Assembly (NCBI GenBank): GCA_003136575.1 | Contig: PLEX01000225.1 | Coordinates: 116,268-180,267, forward strand | Reading direction: 5' to 3' | DNA: 64,000 nucleotides | From: Bryobacterales bacterium | GTDB taxonomy: Bacteria; Acidobacteriota; Terriglobia; Bryobacterales; Bryobacteraceae | In this document: piece after piece, positions 40,530 through 50,140 of the stretch | How positions within the stretch are numbered: the stretch's first letter is position 1 | Layout: the number at the start of each line of letters is the position of its first letter | Made by a program: the position numbers and the translations under genes | Notes under the pieces: model-generated | What the model was told of the DNA's origin: nothing | Seen by the model: only the letters and a program-made list of their open reading frames with translations | Databases searched by the model: none

Positions 40530-41840
40530 CCGCCTCTGAAGCCGGCCTTCCGTAACCCGGCTTCAAGCCAGGTACACCGCCGCATCAGATTCCAGAGCCA
40601 TTGTGATCGGTAATTTTCGATCATCAGCACAATCAGGCCCTGATCCGGCCAAAATAACCGTCGGATACCCAGCCGAGCGCGTCATCGATAGTCATCGTCG
40701 GATTCAACGCATTCGGCACGCGGTAGTTTCCGGCGATACTTGGATGCCGCTGAGAGATTTGCCTTATGGCAGGCAACACGATATCGGGCGCAAACGGAAT
40801 CGTCCCGAACGCGGCGGCAGGCGAGATGGTTCCGTCGTCAGGCCCATACGGCATGCTGCGAGCCGCATAGCCGAGAAAGCGGTGGTTCACGCCATCGATA
40901 CGGGCGGTCCTGGGCCCGGGTCCGTCGGATGCCGTGAACCCCCAGTAATTCTCCCCATACCATTTGTGCCCGCGCGGGTTGCGCATTGCATACTCGCGCT
41001 GAATCAAGGCCGCCTTTCGGATGTTTTCGAAATAGTCGCTGCGCTTCTCTCGCATGAACCGATCCCGCAACCCTCTGAAGTCGATCCAGGCGTGCGAAAA
41101 CTGATGGATGAAAAGCGGACCGGCGTAAGGATGGTCGTGCCCATACAGATTTTCCCACTGGTAAGTCGACGTTCAGGTGGTATAACTATCGGCCGATAGC
41201 GGGTAAGTTGGCGACCCCAGGCCCAGGGCATAAAGAATGAGGGCTTCGTTATATCCCTCCCAGCCATAATGCAGGAATCCGCATTCCGGTTTCCACCCTC
41301 GTGAAACCGTACGTGGGTCGTTTTGAGCCCATTGCCAGTCCATACGCCTGTATAGTGCCTCAGCCAGGTTGCGAATCTCCTCTTCACCCTGGCCGTTCCC
41401 GCGGAAATAGGCGTGTACTGTCAGGATTCCGGCCGCCAGCAGCGCACTATCGATGATCGACAACTCCGATTGCCAGACTCGTTTGCCGGTTTGCAGATCG
41501 AGGAAGTGATAGTAGAAGCCCTTATAACCAGTGGCGTCTGTCCGGTCATTTTGGGCGCTTTCCCGGAAGAAACGTAATGTTACGAGCGTTCGCGCCGCCG
41601 CCACCGCGCGAGTCATCCAGCCGCGCTCAACCCCGATGGGATAGCACGATAACGCGAAACCGACGACGGCGATGCTTGAAGGCGAACCGACACGAGTCGT
41701 GTCGGCCACCAATCCATGCGCCGGGTTCGCGTTTTCCTCAAAATAGCGGAAGGCCGCGGACTCGAACCGGTCCAGTAGCTCTTCATCGTCGCCTAGAGTC
41801 GATACTCGCGATACTCCCGCCGCATCGTGTTAACATGGCG
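40514..41840 (-). pseudogene. glucoamylase-like (PF10091-type) protein, interrupted by in-frame TGA (41173-41175) and a frameshift (~40646-40652)
   Basis: Continuous homology-like reading ELLDRFESAAFRYFEENANPAHGLVADTTRV...SYTT*TSTYQWENLYGHDHPYAGPLFIHQFSHAWIDFRGL...VSDGYFG/PDQGLIVLMIENYRSQWLWNLMRRCTWLEAGLRKAGFRGGWLRR. Confidence 0.75.
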
Positions 41841-41906
41841 TCTTGTCCGCCCGGCCGCGCTTGTCGGGCGAAAACAAGTCTCCGTCGACCAGATCAGGAG
41901 AGACTC

Positions 41907-43604
41907 TTGCCCTCATACAGCTTCCGCCGCGCGTCTTCCGCGTTGTTATTTTTCAGTCCCATCGTTAGCTTCATCTGCGCGCCACTCGACGCGCGCGAAC
42001 CCGTAAGAGCGCGCCACGCCATGGTCGTCGCATCGCAGCCTGCCGAGCAGGTGGGACTCGAAGTGCTTCGTAAAGGCGGCAACGCCATCGATGCCGCCAT
42101 CGCCGTCGGGTTCGCTCTCAACTGGGCGTATCCCTTCGCGGGGGCTCTGGGCGGCGGCGGGTTCATGACGATTCGCCTTGCCGACGGAACCAGCACGTTC
42201 ATCGACTTCCGCGAGGAGGCCCCGGCGAAGGCATCGAAAGCAATGTACCTCGACGCCAATGGCAACCCGACGCGTGAAAGCCTGACCGGCTGGAAATCCT
42301 CCGGTGTTCCCGGCACCGTTCGCGGTTTCGAAATGGCCCAAAGGAAATACGGCAAGCTGAAATGGGCCGAGGATCTGGCGCCCGCCATCGCGATGGCGTC
42401 GAAAGGCTTCCCCGCCCCATACGCGCTCGCCGAATCGCTCCGCAACGCGCGCAGCGTCTCGGCTAACGCCGAATCGAAGCGGGTCTTCCAGCGCGACGGC
42501 GCGTTTTACGAGCAGGGCGACATCGTCACCTTTCCCGACCTCGCCCGCACTCTGACGCGCATCGCGGAAAACGGCGCGGACGAATTTTATCTTGGCGAGA
42601 CCGCGCGCACGCTCGCCGCGGCCATGGAAGCCAATGGCGGATTGATCACGCTCGACGACCTGAAGAATTACAAAGCGGTCGAGCGGACGCCGCTCACGGG
42701 CAAATATCGCAACTATACCGTCATTACTGCGCCGCCGCCCAGCGCGGGCGGACTGGGAATACTCCAGATGCTCGCCATGCTCGAAGGCACCGGCTACGAG
42801 AAAGGCGGCTTCGGTTCGGCTTCCGCCCTGCATTACGAAGCGGAAGTGATGCGGCGCTTTTATGCCGATCGCAACCAGTACCTGGGCGACCCGGATTTCG
42901 TGAAGAATCCCATCGCCGGGCTTCTCGATCCCGCGTACATCGCGGCCCGCCGCGGTTCGATCGATCCCGCCCACGCAACGCCGAGCAGCGCCGTCGGACC
43001 GGGTAAACCGGCTGGCGCCGAGAGTTCGGAGACGACCCACTTCGACGTGGTCGACGAGCAGGGAAATGCGGTGTCGGTCACGTTTACTCTGAACGGCGGA
43101 TACGGTAATGGCATCACCGTACCCGGACTTGGATTCCTGCTGAACAATGAGATGGACGATTTCACTTCCAAGCCCGGCGTGCCGAACCTCTTCGGCCTGG
43201 TGCAGGGCGAAGCGAACACGATCGCTCCAGGAAAGCGCCCGGTTTCGTCCATGGCGCCGACGATCGTGTTACGCGACGGCAAGCTCTTCGCCGTGTTGGG
43301 CGGGCCGGGAGGTTCGCGCATTCCGTCGGCGATATTGCAGGCGTTTCTGGCTGTAGTGGATTTCGGGATGAGCCCGCAGGACGCGGTGGACGCACCCCGG
43401 ATTCATCATCAATGGCTGCCTGACCGGATTACGATGGAGCGCGGCATCTCTCCCGACACCCTCGATTTACTCAAGGCTCGGGGACATGACGTGCGCTATG
43501 AAGCCGGACCCGTGACGGCGGAGGTGGAGATGATCGTTATTGACGGCGGCTGGCTGCAGGGCGCAGGCGACCCGAGAAGGTCTGGCGCGGCGGCGGGGTA
43601 TTAG
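41907..43604 (+). CDS. ggt: gamma-glutamyltransferase
   Basis: MVVASQPAEQVGLEVLRKGGNAIDAAIAVGFAL; catalytic Thr region ETTHFDVVDEQGNAVSVTFTLNGGYGNGITVPGLGFLLNNEMDDF; TTG start with upstream AGGAG. Confidence 0.92.
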   Translation: MPSYSFRRASSALLFFSPIVSFICAPLDAREPVRARHAMVVASQPAEQVGLEVLRKGGNAIDAAIAVGFALNWAYPFAGALGGGGFMTIRLADGTSTFIDFREEAPAKASKAMYLDANGNPTRESLTGWKSSGVPGTVRGFEMAQRKYGKLKWAEDLAPAIAMASKGFPAPYALAESLRNARSVSANAESKRVFQRDGAFYEQGDIVTFPDLARTLTRIAENGADEFYLGETARTLAAAMEANGGLITLDDLKNYKAVERTPLTGKYRNYTVITAPPPSAGGLGILQMLAMLEGTGYEKGGFGSASALHYEAEVMRRFYADRNQYLGDPDFVKNPIAGLLDPAYIAARRGSIDPAHATPSSAVGPGKPAGAESSETTHFDVVDEQGNAVSVTFTLNGGYGNGITVPGLGFLLNNEMDDFTSKPGVPNLFGLVQGEANTIAPGKRPVSSMAPTIVLRDGKLFAVLGGPGGSRIPSAILQAFLAVVDFGMSPQDAVDAPRIHHQWLPDRITMERGISPDTLDLLKARGHDVRYEAGPVTAEVEMIVIDGGWLQGAGDPRRSGAAAGY

Positions 43605-43767
43605 TAGTCGCGGGACCGGGCGCACGGCGCGGCACCCTGGCAGCGGAGCGAGCTGGCAATCGGTGGTCAATCTGCGTGGCGCGGGCGGAACGGCTCGGCG
43701 GACGCCTGACTGCGAATGCGAGTCGGGTGCGCCCGCAGGCGCGCGAAGACCTGCTACCGAGTGGGTT

Positions 43768-44201
43768 TTACTTCGTTTTGCGTCCCGCAAGAAAGGCGAG
43801 CGCGCCAACAACAGCCGTGATTAAGGCAGCAATTCCTGAAAGTGCCCCGAGAGTCAGTCCCAGGTATGACGGCGGAGGTGGCTGCGCTGTGTTTACGTTG
43901 GCGCTAGTAACGTACTTCTCCGAGAAAAAGGCTCCTGTCGGCTCACAGCGGATATGCACCTTGAACGAACCGTTGTACGCATAGGTGTGTTTGAGTTGGA
44001 AATCAGAAGTGATTGTGTCGTCTCCCCAATCGATGGACCCCTCGTCGTCGCCGCAGGGCGCGGAATCGAACGCGACGTCCCCGTGTCCATTGGCAATCGG
44101 GTCCGGGGAAAAGAAGCCGGCTTCGAACAACTAGCGAGGGAACACAGAGAAGAAACTGGAATCAGTAACTTAAGTCCGCTTCCGAAAGATAAACCGCGCA
44201 C
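43768..44201 (-). pseudogene. PKD-like domain lipoprotein with C-terminal TM; signal peptide appears to be in another frame
   Basis: GSIDWGDDTITSDFQLKHTYAYNGSFKVHIRC...LTLGALSGIAALITAVVGALAFLAGRKTK in one frame; LKLLIPVSSLCSLASCSKP lipoprotein-like signal in another. Confidence 0.35.
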
Positions 44202-44598
44202 CTGCCCTCGTCATATTTTTCATTATGCATGAAATGACGCCCGGATTGTGGAAAAAACCGCCACATAGCCGTTACTCTCCGGAGTCCGATCACGTGGGTC
44301 TCGGACGGTGGTCCGGCCGCATCATCATTTCACGCGCTACTCGTACCGGGATTGGAAACCTTGCGCCGGAAACCACCCCACCTGGTTGGCTACGCGTTTC
44401 GCCCGTGAAGCCTCGGTCACGTTACTTGGAGCAAACAGACCATCATTGACGGTTCGTCGGCTTCTTATCCCTCTGGTCACACACCGATTTCGGGCCATGA
44501 ATACCTTTGGAGAAGCCGGGCGCTTCGTTGGGCGCATTGTTGTGCCGTCAATGCTGCGCCGCGCTGTCGCCGCCGGCAAACCGAAAAGAAGCCACCAT

Positions 44599-45006
44599 TC
44601 AGGAATCGGGGCTTTCGTCCTGTCGGTGTTCCAAAAGCTCGCGCCGTTCGATCCGTCGCGTATCGTTCATCGCGAGAAGCTTTACGGTCGTGCGTCCAAC
44701 CACAGTCACACCTTCAATAACCGATCCTCGGAAACGAAAATGATCTGCCCAATGGTGGCGTCTCGGATCGAACAACGGAACAACGTCGCCCGTTGTCGGG
44801 TCGATACCGGTAAGGTTCGGTCCTTTCCGCAGATTGCAGCGGTGACAGGCGAGGGCGAGATTGCTGTGATCGTCGCTTCCCTCGTGCTGGCGGGGAACTA
44901 TATGCTCGATGTGATGCGTGAACGAACAACCATCCTGTGGGAGCAGGCAATACTCGCAACGGTTTCCGGCTCTCGTTCGGACAAGCAGGCGCGTTGCCAG
45001 ATCCAT
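44599..45006 (-). CDS. HNH endonuclease
   Basis: NRCEYCLLPQDGCSFTHHIEHIVPRQHEGSDDHSNLALACHRCNLRKG. Confidence 0.88.
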   Translation of the reverse strand: MDLATRLLVRTRAGNRCEYCLLPQDGCSFTHHIEHIVPRQHEGSDDHSNLALACHRCNLRKGPNLTGIDPTTGDVVPLFDPRRHHWADHFRFRGSVIEGVTVVGRTTVKLLAMNDTRRIERRELLEHRQDESPDS

Positions 45007-45008
45007 TG

Positions 45009-45263
45009 CTACGCGGCGTCGGACAGCCGGTTTCGGGCCTTTAATTTCAGGATTGCGACGAAATCCTCCGCGTTAATGAGCGCCTCATATTCCGCGCGCT
45101 CATCGTCGCTGAGCAGCCCTTCGTTAGCCCGTTCCGCAAGGGTATCGACTCTCTCCTGCACTGAGGCCGAGACGCCCAGAGCGACAACGCGGCGGGCGGA
45201 TTCGGCGTCGAGGCAGCGGCTTAGCGGATCGAGAAACTGATCGAGCGAGGTGGCGGCACTCAT
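45009..45263 (-). CDS. small antitoxin-like protein in an operon with the HNH gene
   Basis: 84 aa; stop codon 2 nt upstream of the HNH start; ERANEGLLSDDERAEYEALINAEDFVAILKLKARNRL. Confidence 0.7.
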   Translation of the reverse strand: MSAATSLDQFLDPLSRCLDAESARRVVALGVSASVQERVDTLAERANEGLLSDDERAEYEALINAEDFVAILKLKARNRLSDAA

Positions 45264-45527
45264 GTCTTTACGCTATCACCACGGGCAAGTCGGGCCTACA
45301 ATCCTCACGGATGTCCCGGAGCCCGTCCATGGCTGCGCTCGGCCTCTCTTGTTAACCGCCAGTGTCAAGCTCCCGAGATACGGCGGAAGCAGCCAAACGG
45401 GGCCGCGCCTGGATCGCGCGGCCGGGTTCATCCCGGCAACGCGGGTTACTCGAACGCCTGAACCCGTCCCCCGCGCGGGCCCTACCCGACCCTGTTTCCG
45501 GTCATAATGTCTGAGGGAGATATACCT

Positions 45528-46493
45528 ATGACAGATCACGCGATTTCCCGGCGGACCATGTTGTCGACCGCTATTGCCGCAGCAGGCGTCGTCGCGGCTC
45601 CGCGCAGCCTCCGGGCCGCGCCTTCGGCCTCAATGCCCATGCGCCTCGGCGGACCCATTTTCGTCAAATCAACCGATCCCGCCATCCTCGCCAAAGCCCA
45701 TCGCGATCTCGGATACCGCGCCGCTTACGCGCCTTCCGACCTGGCCGTGAAGGACACGGATCGCATCGCGGCCTTCGTGACGGAATTCGCCGCACAGGAC
45801 GTTACCATCGCCGAGGTCGGAGCCTGGAAAAACATGCTCGATCCCGACTCCGAAAAGCGCAGCCAGAATCTGGCGTACGTCACCGACCGTCTCGCTCTCG
45901 CCGAAGCGCTCGGCGCGCGAAACTGCGTCGACATCGCCGGCTCCTACCACCCCACGGTCTGGTACGGCCAGAATCCGAAGAATCTGAGCGAGGAGTTTTT
46001 CAACGCCACCGTCGAAAACTGCCGCAAGGTCATCGACGCCGTGAAGCCAGTACACGCGCGTTTCACCATCGAAATGATGCCGTGGGCGTTGCCCAGTACG
46101 CCGGATGAGTACCTTCGTTTGATCAAGGCAGTCGACCGCAAAGCCTTCGGCGTTCACCTCGACGTGTGCAACACCATGAGCAGCCCCGCGCGCCTTTATA
46201 ACAACGCCGCCGTGATCCACGAGTGCTTCACGAAACTCGGCCCGTGGATCGTTTCCTGCCACGCCAAGGATCTGCAGTGGGGTCCCGGCGTTCAGGTGAA
46301 CATTCAGGAAGTGATTCCGGGCACGGGCCTGATCGATTACAAGACGTTACTGCGCGATCTGTCGCAACTGCCGGTCGACGCGCCGCTGATGCTCGAACAT
46401 CTGAAAGACGAAGGGGAGTACACAAGGGGCAGGGAATACATTCAGGGCGTCGCCAGATCTCTCGGCCTGTCGTTCGGGACGTCCATCGCATGA
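45528..46493 (+). CDS. Tat-exported sugar phosphate isomerase/epimerase (xylose isomerase-like TIM barrel)
   Basis: Tat-like SRRTMLSTAIAAAGVVAAP; HLDVCNTMSSPARLYNNA, VSCHAKDLQWGPGVQ. Confidence 0.85.
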   Translation: MTDHAISRRTMLSTAIAAAGVVAAPRSLRAAPSASMPMRLGGPIFVKSTDPAILAKAHRDLGYRAAYAPSDLAVKDTDRIAAFVTEFAAQDVTIAEVGAWKNMLDPDSEKRSQNLAYVTDRLALAEALGARNCVDIAGSYHPTVWYGQNPKNLSEEFFNATVENCRKVIDAVKPVHARFTIEMMPWALPSTPDEYLRLIKAVDRKAFGVHLDVCNTMSSPARLYNNAAVIHECFTKLGPWIVSCHAKDLQWGPGVQVNIQEVIPGTGLIDYKTLLRDLSQLPVDAPLMLEHLKDEGEYTRGREYIQGVARSLGLSFGTSIA

Positions 46494-47425
46494 AACGCCG
46501 TACATTTCTCGCGTCGGCGGCCGTGGGTGTCTTCACCCACACAGCGGAATCGGCTGCCGCCCAGACTTCTCTGCCGTTCCCCGTCATCGACACCCACATC
46601 CATCTGTTCGATCCCACGCGCCCGCAGGGCGTGCTGTGGCCCTCGAAGGACGACAAGGTTCTATACCAGCCCGCGCTGCCCGCCCGTTATCGGAAAATCG
46701 CGCAGCCGTTCGGCGTTGCGGGCGCAATTGAAGTGGAATGCAGTCCGCTGCCGGAGGACAACCAGTGGGTGCTTGACGTCGCGGCGAAAGACGCGATCGT
46801 CGTGGGGACGGTTGGCAATCTGGAGCCGGACAAACCTGAATTTCGAACGCAACTCGACCGTCTCCACAAGAACCCCTTGTTTCGCGGCATTCGCTACGGA
46901 AACCTTTGGGGGAGGGATCTGGCCGCGGCCATTCGCAATCCCCGCTTTGTGGAAGGCCTGAAGGCTCTGGCCAATGCGGACCTGGTTCTCGACACCGCCA
47001 ACCAGACTCCGGAACTGATCGCCGCGGCGCTGCGCGTGACCGACCTCGTCCCGAATCTGCGCGTGGTGATCGATCATTTGCCGCAATTCGCTCCACCCGC
47101 CGACGCCAACGTGCGCGAACTCGGCAATCGGCCGCAAGTCTACGCCAAGATCTCGGAGGTTCTGCGCCGCGTCGGAGCGGGACCCGACAGCCGCGTCCCG
47201 GCCGACCTCGGCTTCTATCGCCCAAAGCTCGACGAAATCTTCGGCATCTTCGGCGAGGACCGGGTGCTGTACGGCAGCGACTGGCCGAACAGCGACAACT
47301 GGGCACCCTATTCGCAGGTTTTCGGCATCGTTCGTGAGTACTTTATGGGTAAAGGACCGGTGATAGCGGAGAAGTACTTCTCGAATAACTCGGTCGCGGC
47401 CTACCGCTGGATCAGGCGGTCATAA
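46490..47425 (+). CDS. Tat/Sec-exported amidohydrolase 2-family protein
   Basis: ATGA overlap with upstream gene; MKRRTFLASAAVGVFTHT; VIDTHIHLFDPTRPQG, RVLYGSDWPNSDNW. Confidence 0.88.
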   Translation: MKRRTFLASAAVGVFTHTAESAAAQTSLPFPVIDTHIHLFDPTRPQGVLWPSKDDKVLYQPALPARYRKIAQPFGVAGAIEVECSPLPEDNQWVLDVAAKDAIVVGTVGNLEPDKPEFRTQLDRLHKNPLFRGIRYGNLWGRDLAAAIRNPRFVEGLKALANADLVLDTANQTPELIAAALRVTDLVPNLRVVIDHLPQFAPPADANVRELGNRPQVYAKISEVLRRVGAGPDSRVPADLGFYRPKLDEIFGIFGEDRVLYGSDWPNSDNWAPYSQVFGIVREYFMGKGPVIAEKYFSNNSVAAYRWIRRS

Positions 47426-47433
47426 GCCTGAAG

Positions 47434-47955
47434 CTACCAGTGGCGAACGCGGCCGACGTCCACATGAACGAAGTCCGACGCAGGATAGTACCCGACGCCG
47501 CCGCGCGCCAGTTGCATGGCTTTGCTTCGCAGCGCGGCCGTCGACAGGCCAGGCACGCGGATATCGATGGCTTCCGCCTGCATGTGAAGGCTGTTCTTCG
47601 CGACCCCGGCGGTGTGAGTCCGCAGATACTCGTTGCTCCAGGGCGAGCGATAACCGCAGATCACGTTGATCTCGACATTCGGCAGGCCGGCTGAGGCTGT
47701 CAGATCGGAAAGGAGATCGAACAAACGCGGATCGTAATGGTGGATGTCGTTGGTCCTGTGGTCTCGCAGGAAATGATCGAGGCTCGCCAGCGCCTTGGGA
47801 TCGTACGCATCCCCGCGTTTGTAGACGATATCGATGTGTTCGCCGGTGTGCGTTTCAAACAGACGCATGCGCCGTTCGGCGGACACAGGCCCTATTGTGG
47901 CGGAAGATGAGCCGACGAGCAAGAGTCCGATAAGCGACAGACGTGAGAGTTGCAT
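47434..47955 (-). CDS. YcbK/DUF882-family peptidase M15-like protein
   Basis: Signal peptide MQLSRLSLIGLLLVGSSSA; ICGYRSPWSNEYLRTHTAGVAKNSLHMQAEAIDIRVPG, DFVHVDVGRVRHW. Confidence 0.88.
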   Translation of the reverse strand: MQLSRLSLIGLLLVGSSSATIGPVSAERRMRLFETHTGEHIDIVYKRGDAYDPKALASLDHFLRDHRTNDIHHYDPRLFDLLSDLTASAGLPNVEINVICGYRSPWSNEYLRTHTAGVAKNSLHMQAEAIDIRVPGLSTAALRSKAMQLARGGVGYYPASDFVHVDVGRVRHW

Positions 47956-48391
47956 CAAGCGGAAACTCCCTTTCGCGGTGCCGGACAATTTAGCCGGACA
48001 CCACCACTTCAGCGTATCAGCCTCGACGGACAAACACCTCGGTGCACTGCGGACTACGGAGGGCAGGAGTCGGCGCTGTCCGAAGAAATCATGCGGTGCT
48101 GGTTCGCACCGGATCGGGAGTGGCCGCCAAAAACTTCGCCTTCCGAAATCGCCCGAACCTGCCATTTAAGCCGCTGTCTGCGGGTCGATCTCGTGGTGCC
48201 GAAGGCGGTCCTGCCCACCCGGCGTGCGGCAGACGGCGGTCTCACATGGTTCGGCCGGCATCCTCCCTGCTATTGTTGGGGTGTCCGGTCGTTCCATCCG
48301 CCAGCGCAGGCCCGGCAAATGGCCACTGGCGTGCTGCTGTCAATTCGCCTCAGCCCAACCGCGGATTTCGGCGCCGCAGATAGGTGTTTCC

Positions 48392-49261
48392 TTGCAACTC
48401 CGAGCCGGTTTTGAACTCGTTTATCACTTTCCGCAGCCCACGCCGATAATCCTTGTCGTGAACATCCACGATTCACGCGCCCAGGACATCGTCATCCCCG
48501 ATCACCTGATCACCGAACCTGTTATTCCGGTCCACGGTTATCGCGACGCATTCGGCAACCGCTGCAATCGCGTTCTCGCCCCGACCGGGCGCCTTCGCCT
48601 GATGACCGATTGCGTTGTCCGCGACAGCGGCCATCCCGATGAGATGGTATTCGGCGCGGGGCAGGATTCCGTGCAGGACTTGCCCGAAGACGTTCTGGTG
48701 TTTCTGCTGGGCAGCCGATACTGCGAGACCGACTTTCTCTCAGACGCGGCATGGCAGCTGTTCAGTGGCATTACTCCCGGGTACGCGCGCGTGCAGGCCA
48801 TCTGCGATTACGTTCACCGGCATATTGTTTTCAACTACCAAAATGCCCGCGCCGACCGGAGCGCCGCCGGTGCGTTTAACGAACGCACCGGCGTATGCCG
48901 CGACTACGCGCATCTGGCCATCGCTTTCTGCCGTTGCATGAATATTCCCGCACGATACTGCACCGGCTATCTGGGCGACGTGGGAACGCCTCCCCCGTAC
49001 GGCATCGGAGATTTTGCCGCATGGTTCGAAGCATGGATCGGTGGCCGCTGGCATACCTTCGATCCCCGCAATAACGTGCCGCGGATGAGCCGCGTCCTGA
49101 TGGCGCGAGGCCGCGACGCCTGCGATGTCGCGATCGCAACGACGTTCGGACCCAATACTCTTGAGAAATTCAGGGTCTGGACCGATGAGATCCCGGATGG
49201 CGAGGTTCCAGTCCTCGGACCAGGGCCGCTGTCTACATGGTCCGCGGCGGCGAATTACTGA
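48392..49261 (+). CDS. transglutaminase-like protein, paralogue of 37699-38559
   Basis: TGVCRDYAHLAIAFCRCMNIPARYCTGYLGDVG...AWFEAWIGGRWHTFDPRNN; TTG start inferred. Confidence 0.88.
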   Translation: MQLRAGFELVYHFPQPTPIILVVNIHDSRAQDIVIPDHLITEPVIPVHGYRDAFGNRCNRVLAPTGRLRLMTDCVVRDSGHPDEMVFGAGQDSVQDLPEDVLVFLLGSRYCETDFLSDAAWQLFSGITPGYARVQAICDYVHRHIVFNYQNARADRSAAGAFNERTGVCRDYAHLAIAFCRCMNIPARYCTGYLGDVGTPPPYGIGDFAAWFEAWIGGRWHTFDPRNNVPRMSRVLMARGRDACDVAIATTFGPNTLEKFRVWTDEIPDGEVPVLGPGPLSTWSAAANY

Positions 49262-50121
49262 TGTCGTTTCTTACGGTTCGCCACTCCACCGTTTATCGAT
49301 ACAGCGAACCCGTCGGTCTGGGCGAGCACCGGATGATGTTCCGCCCCCGCGAGAGCCACGACCTGCGGCTGATTCGCACGCACCTCGCCATTACGCCGCA
49401 ACCGGCTCATCTGCGCTGGCTGCACGATCCGTTCGACAATTCGGTCGCCGTCGCCACGTTCGAAGGAACGACCCTGGAACTGCGCTTCGAGAGCGCGGTA
49501 ACGCTGGAGCATTTTGAAAACTCCCCGCCCGAGTACCCGCTGGAGGAATACGCACGGACCTATCCGTTCCGGTATTCCGACGAGGATTTTCCGGATCTGG
49601 TGAGAGCTTTGGCGCCTCGCTACCGTTCCGAAGCTGTGGCTTCCTGGGCGCTGCAGTTCCTCGATCCCTCCGAAACCACCGACACCATGAAAATCCTGCG
49701 CTCCATGACGCACGGCATTCGAGATCAGTTCACCTACTCCCGCCGGGTCGAAAAAGGGGTGCAGTCTCCCGACAAGACGCTGCTGAGCCAACAGGGGAGT
49801 TGCCGGGATTTTGCCGTGCTCATGATGGAAGCCGCCAGGTCTTTGGGCATTGCCGCGCGGTTTGTGAGTGGTTATGTTGTCACGCCCGGTGGTTCGGGAA
49901 TGAAAGGCGGTGGGGCCACACACGCGTGGGTGCAGGCTTATCTGCCGGGCGCGGGATGGATCGATTTCGACCCGACAAACAGCATTGTCGGAAACCGCAA
50001 TCTGATACGTGTTGCGGTAGCCTGGGCGCCCGAACAGGTATTGCCTTTGTGGGGCACATACGACGGCCCCGCCGGTGCATGTCTCGGCATGGAAGTGAGC
50101 GTGACAGTCACTGAGGTATGA
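49261..50121 (+). CDS. transglutaminase-like protein with N-terminal Bact_transglu_N-type domain
   Basis: MSFLTVRHSTVYRYSEPVGLGEHRMMFRPRESHDLRL; GSCRDFAVLMMEAARSLGIAARFVSGYV; THAWVQAYLPGAGWIDFDPTN. Confidence 0.9.
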   Translation: MSFLTVRHSTVYRYSEPVGLGEHRMMFRPRESHDLRLIRTHLAITPQPAHLRWLHDPFDNSVAVATFEGTTLELRFESAVTLEHFENSPPEYPLEEYARTYPFRYSDEDFPDLVRALAPRYRSEAVASWALQFLDPSETTDTMKILRSMTHGIRDQFTYSRRVEKGVQSPDKTLLSQQGSCRDFAVLMMEAARSLGIAARFVSGYVVTPGGSGMKGGGATHAWVQAYLPGAGWIDFDPTNSIVGNRNLIRVAVAWAPEQVLPLWGTYDGPAGACLGMEVSVTVTEV

Positions 50122-50140
50122 GGATGACGGACCTCCGGCA

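Noticed and set aside
41173-41175. In-frame TGA considered as selenocysteine or programmed readthrough
   Set aside because: The aligned residue is expected to be Trp rather than Cys/Sec, no SECIS-like element was seen, and a second frameshift lesion exists; decay or error is simpler.
40603-41199. 198-aa plus-strand ORF
   Set aside because: Antisense to the glucoamylase-like pseudogene; no recognisable motif.
44308-45240. 310-aa plus-strand ORF
   Set aside because: Covers the antisense of the HNH nuclease and its small partner, which have clear motifs.
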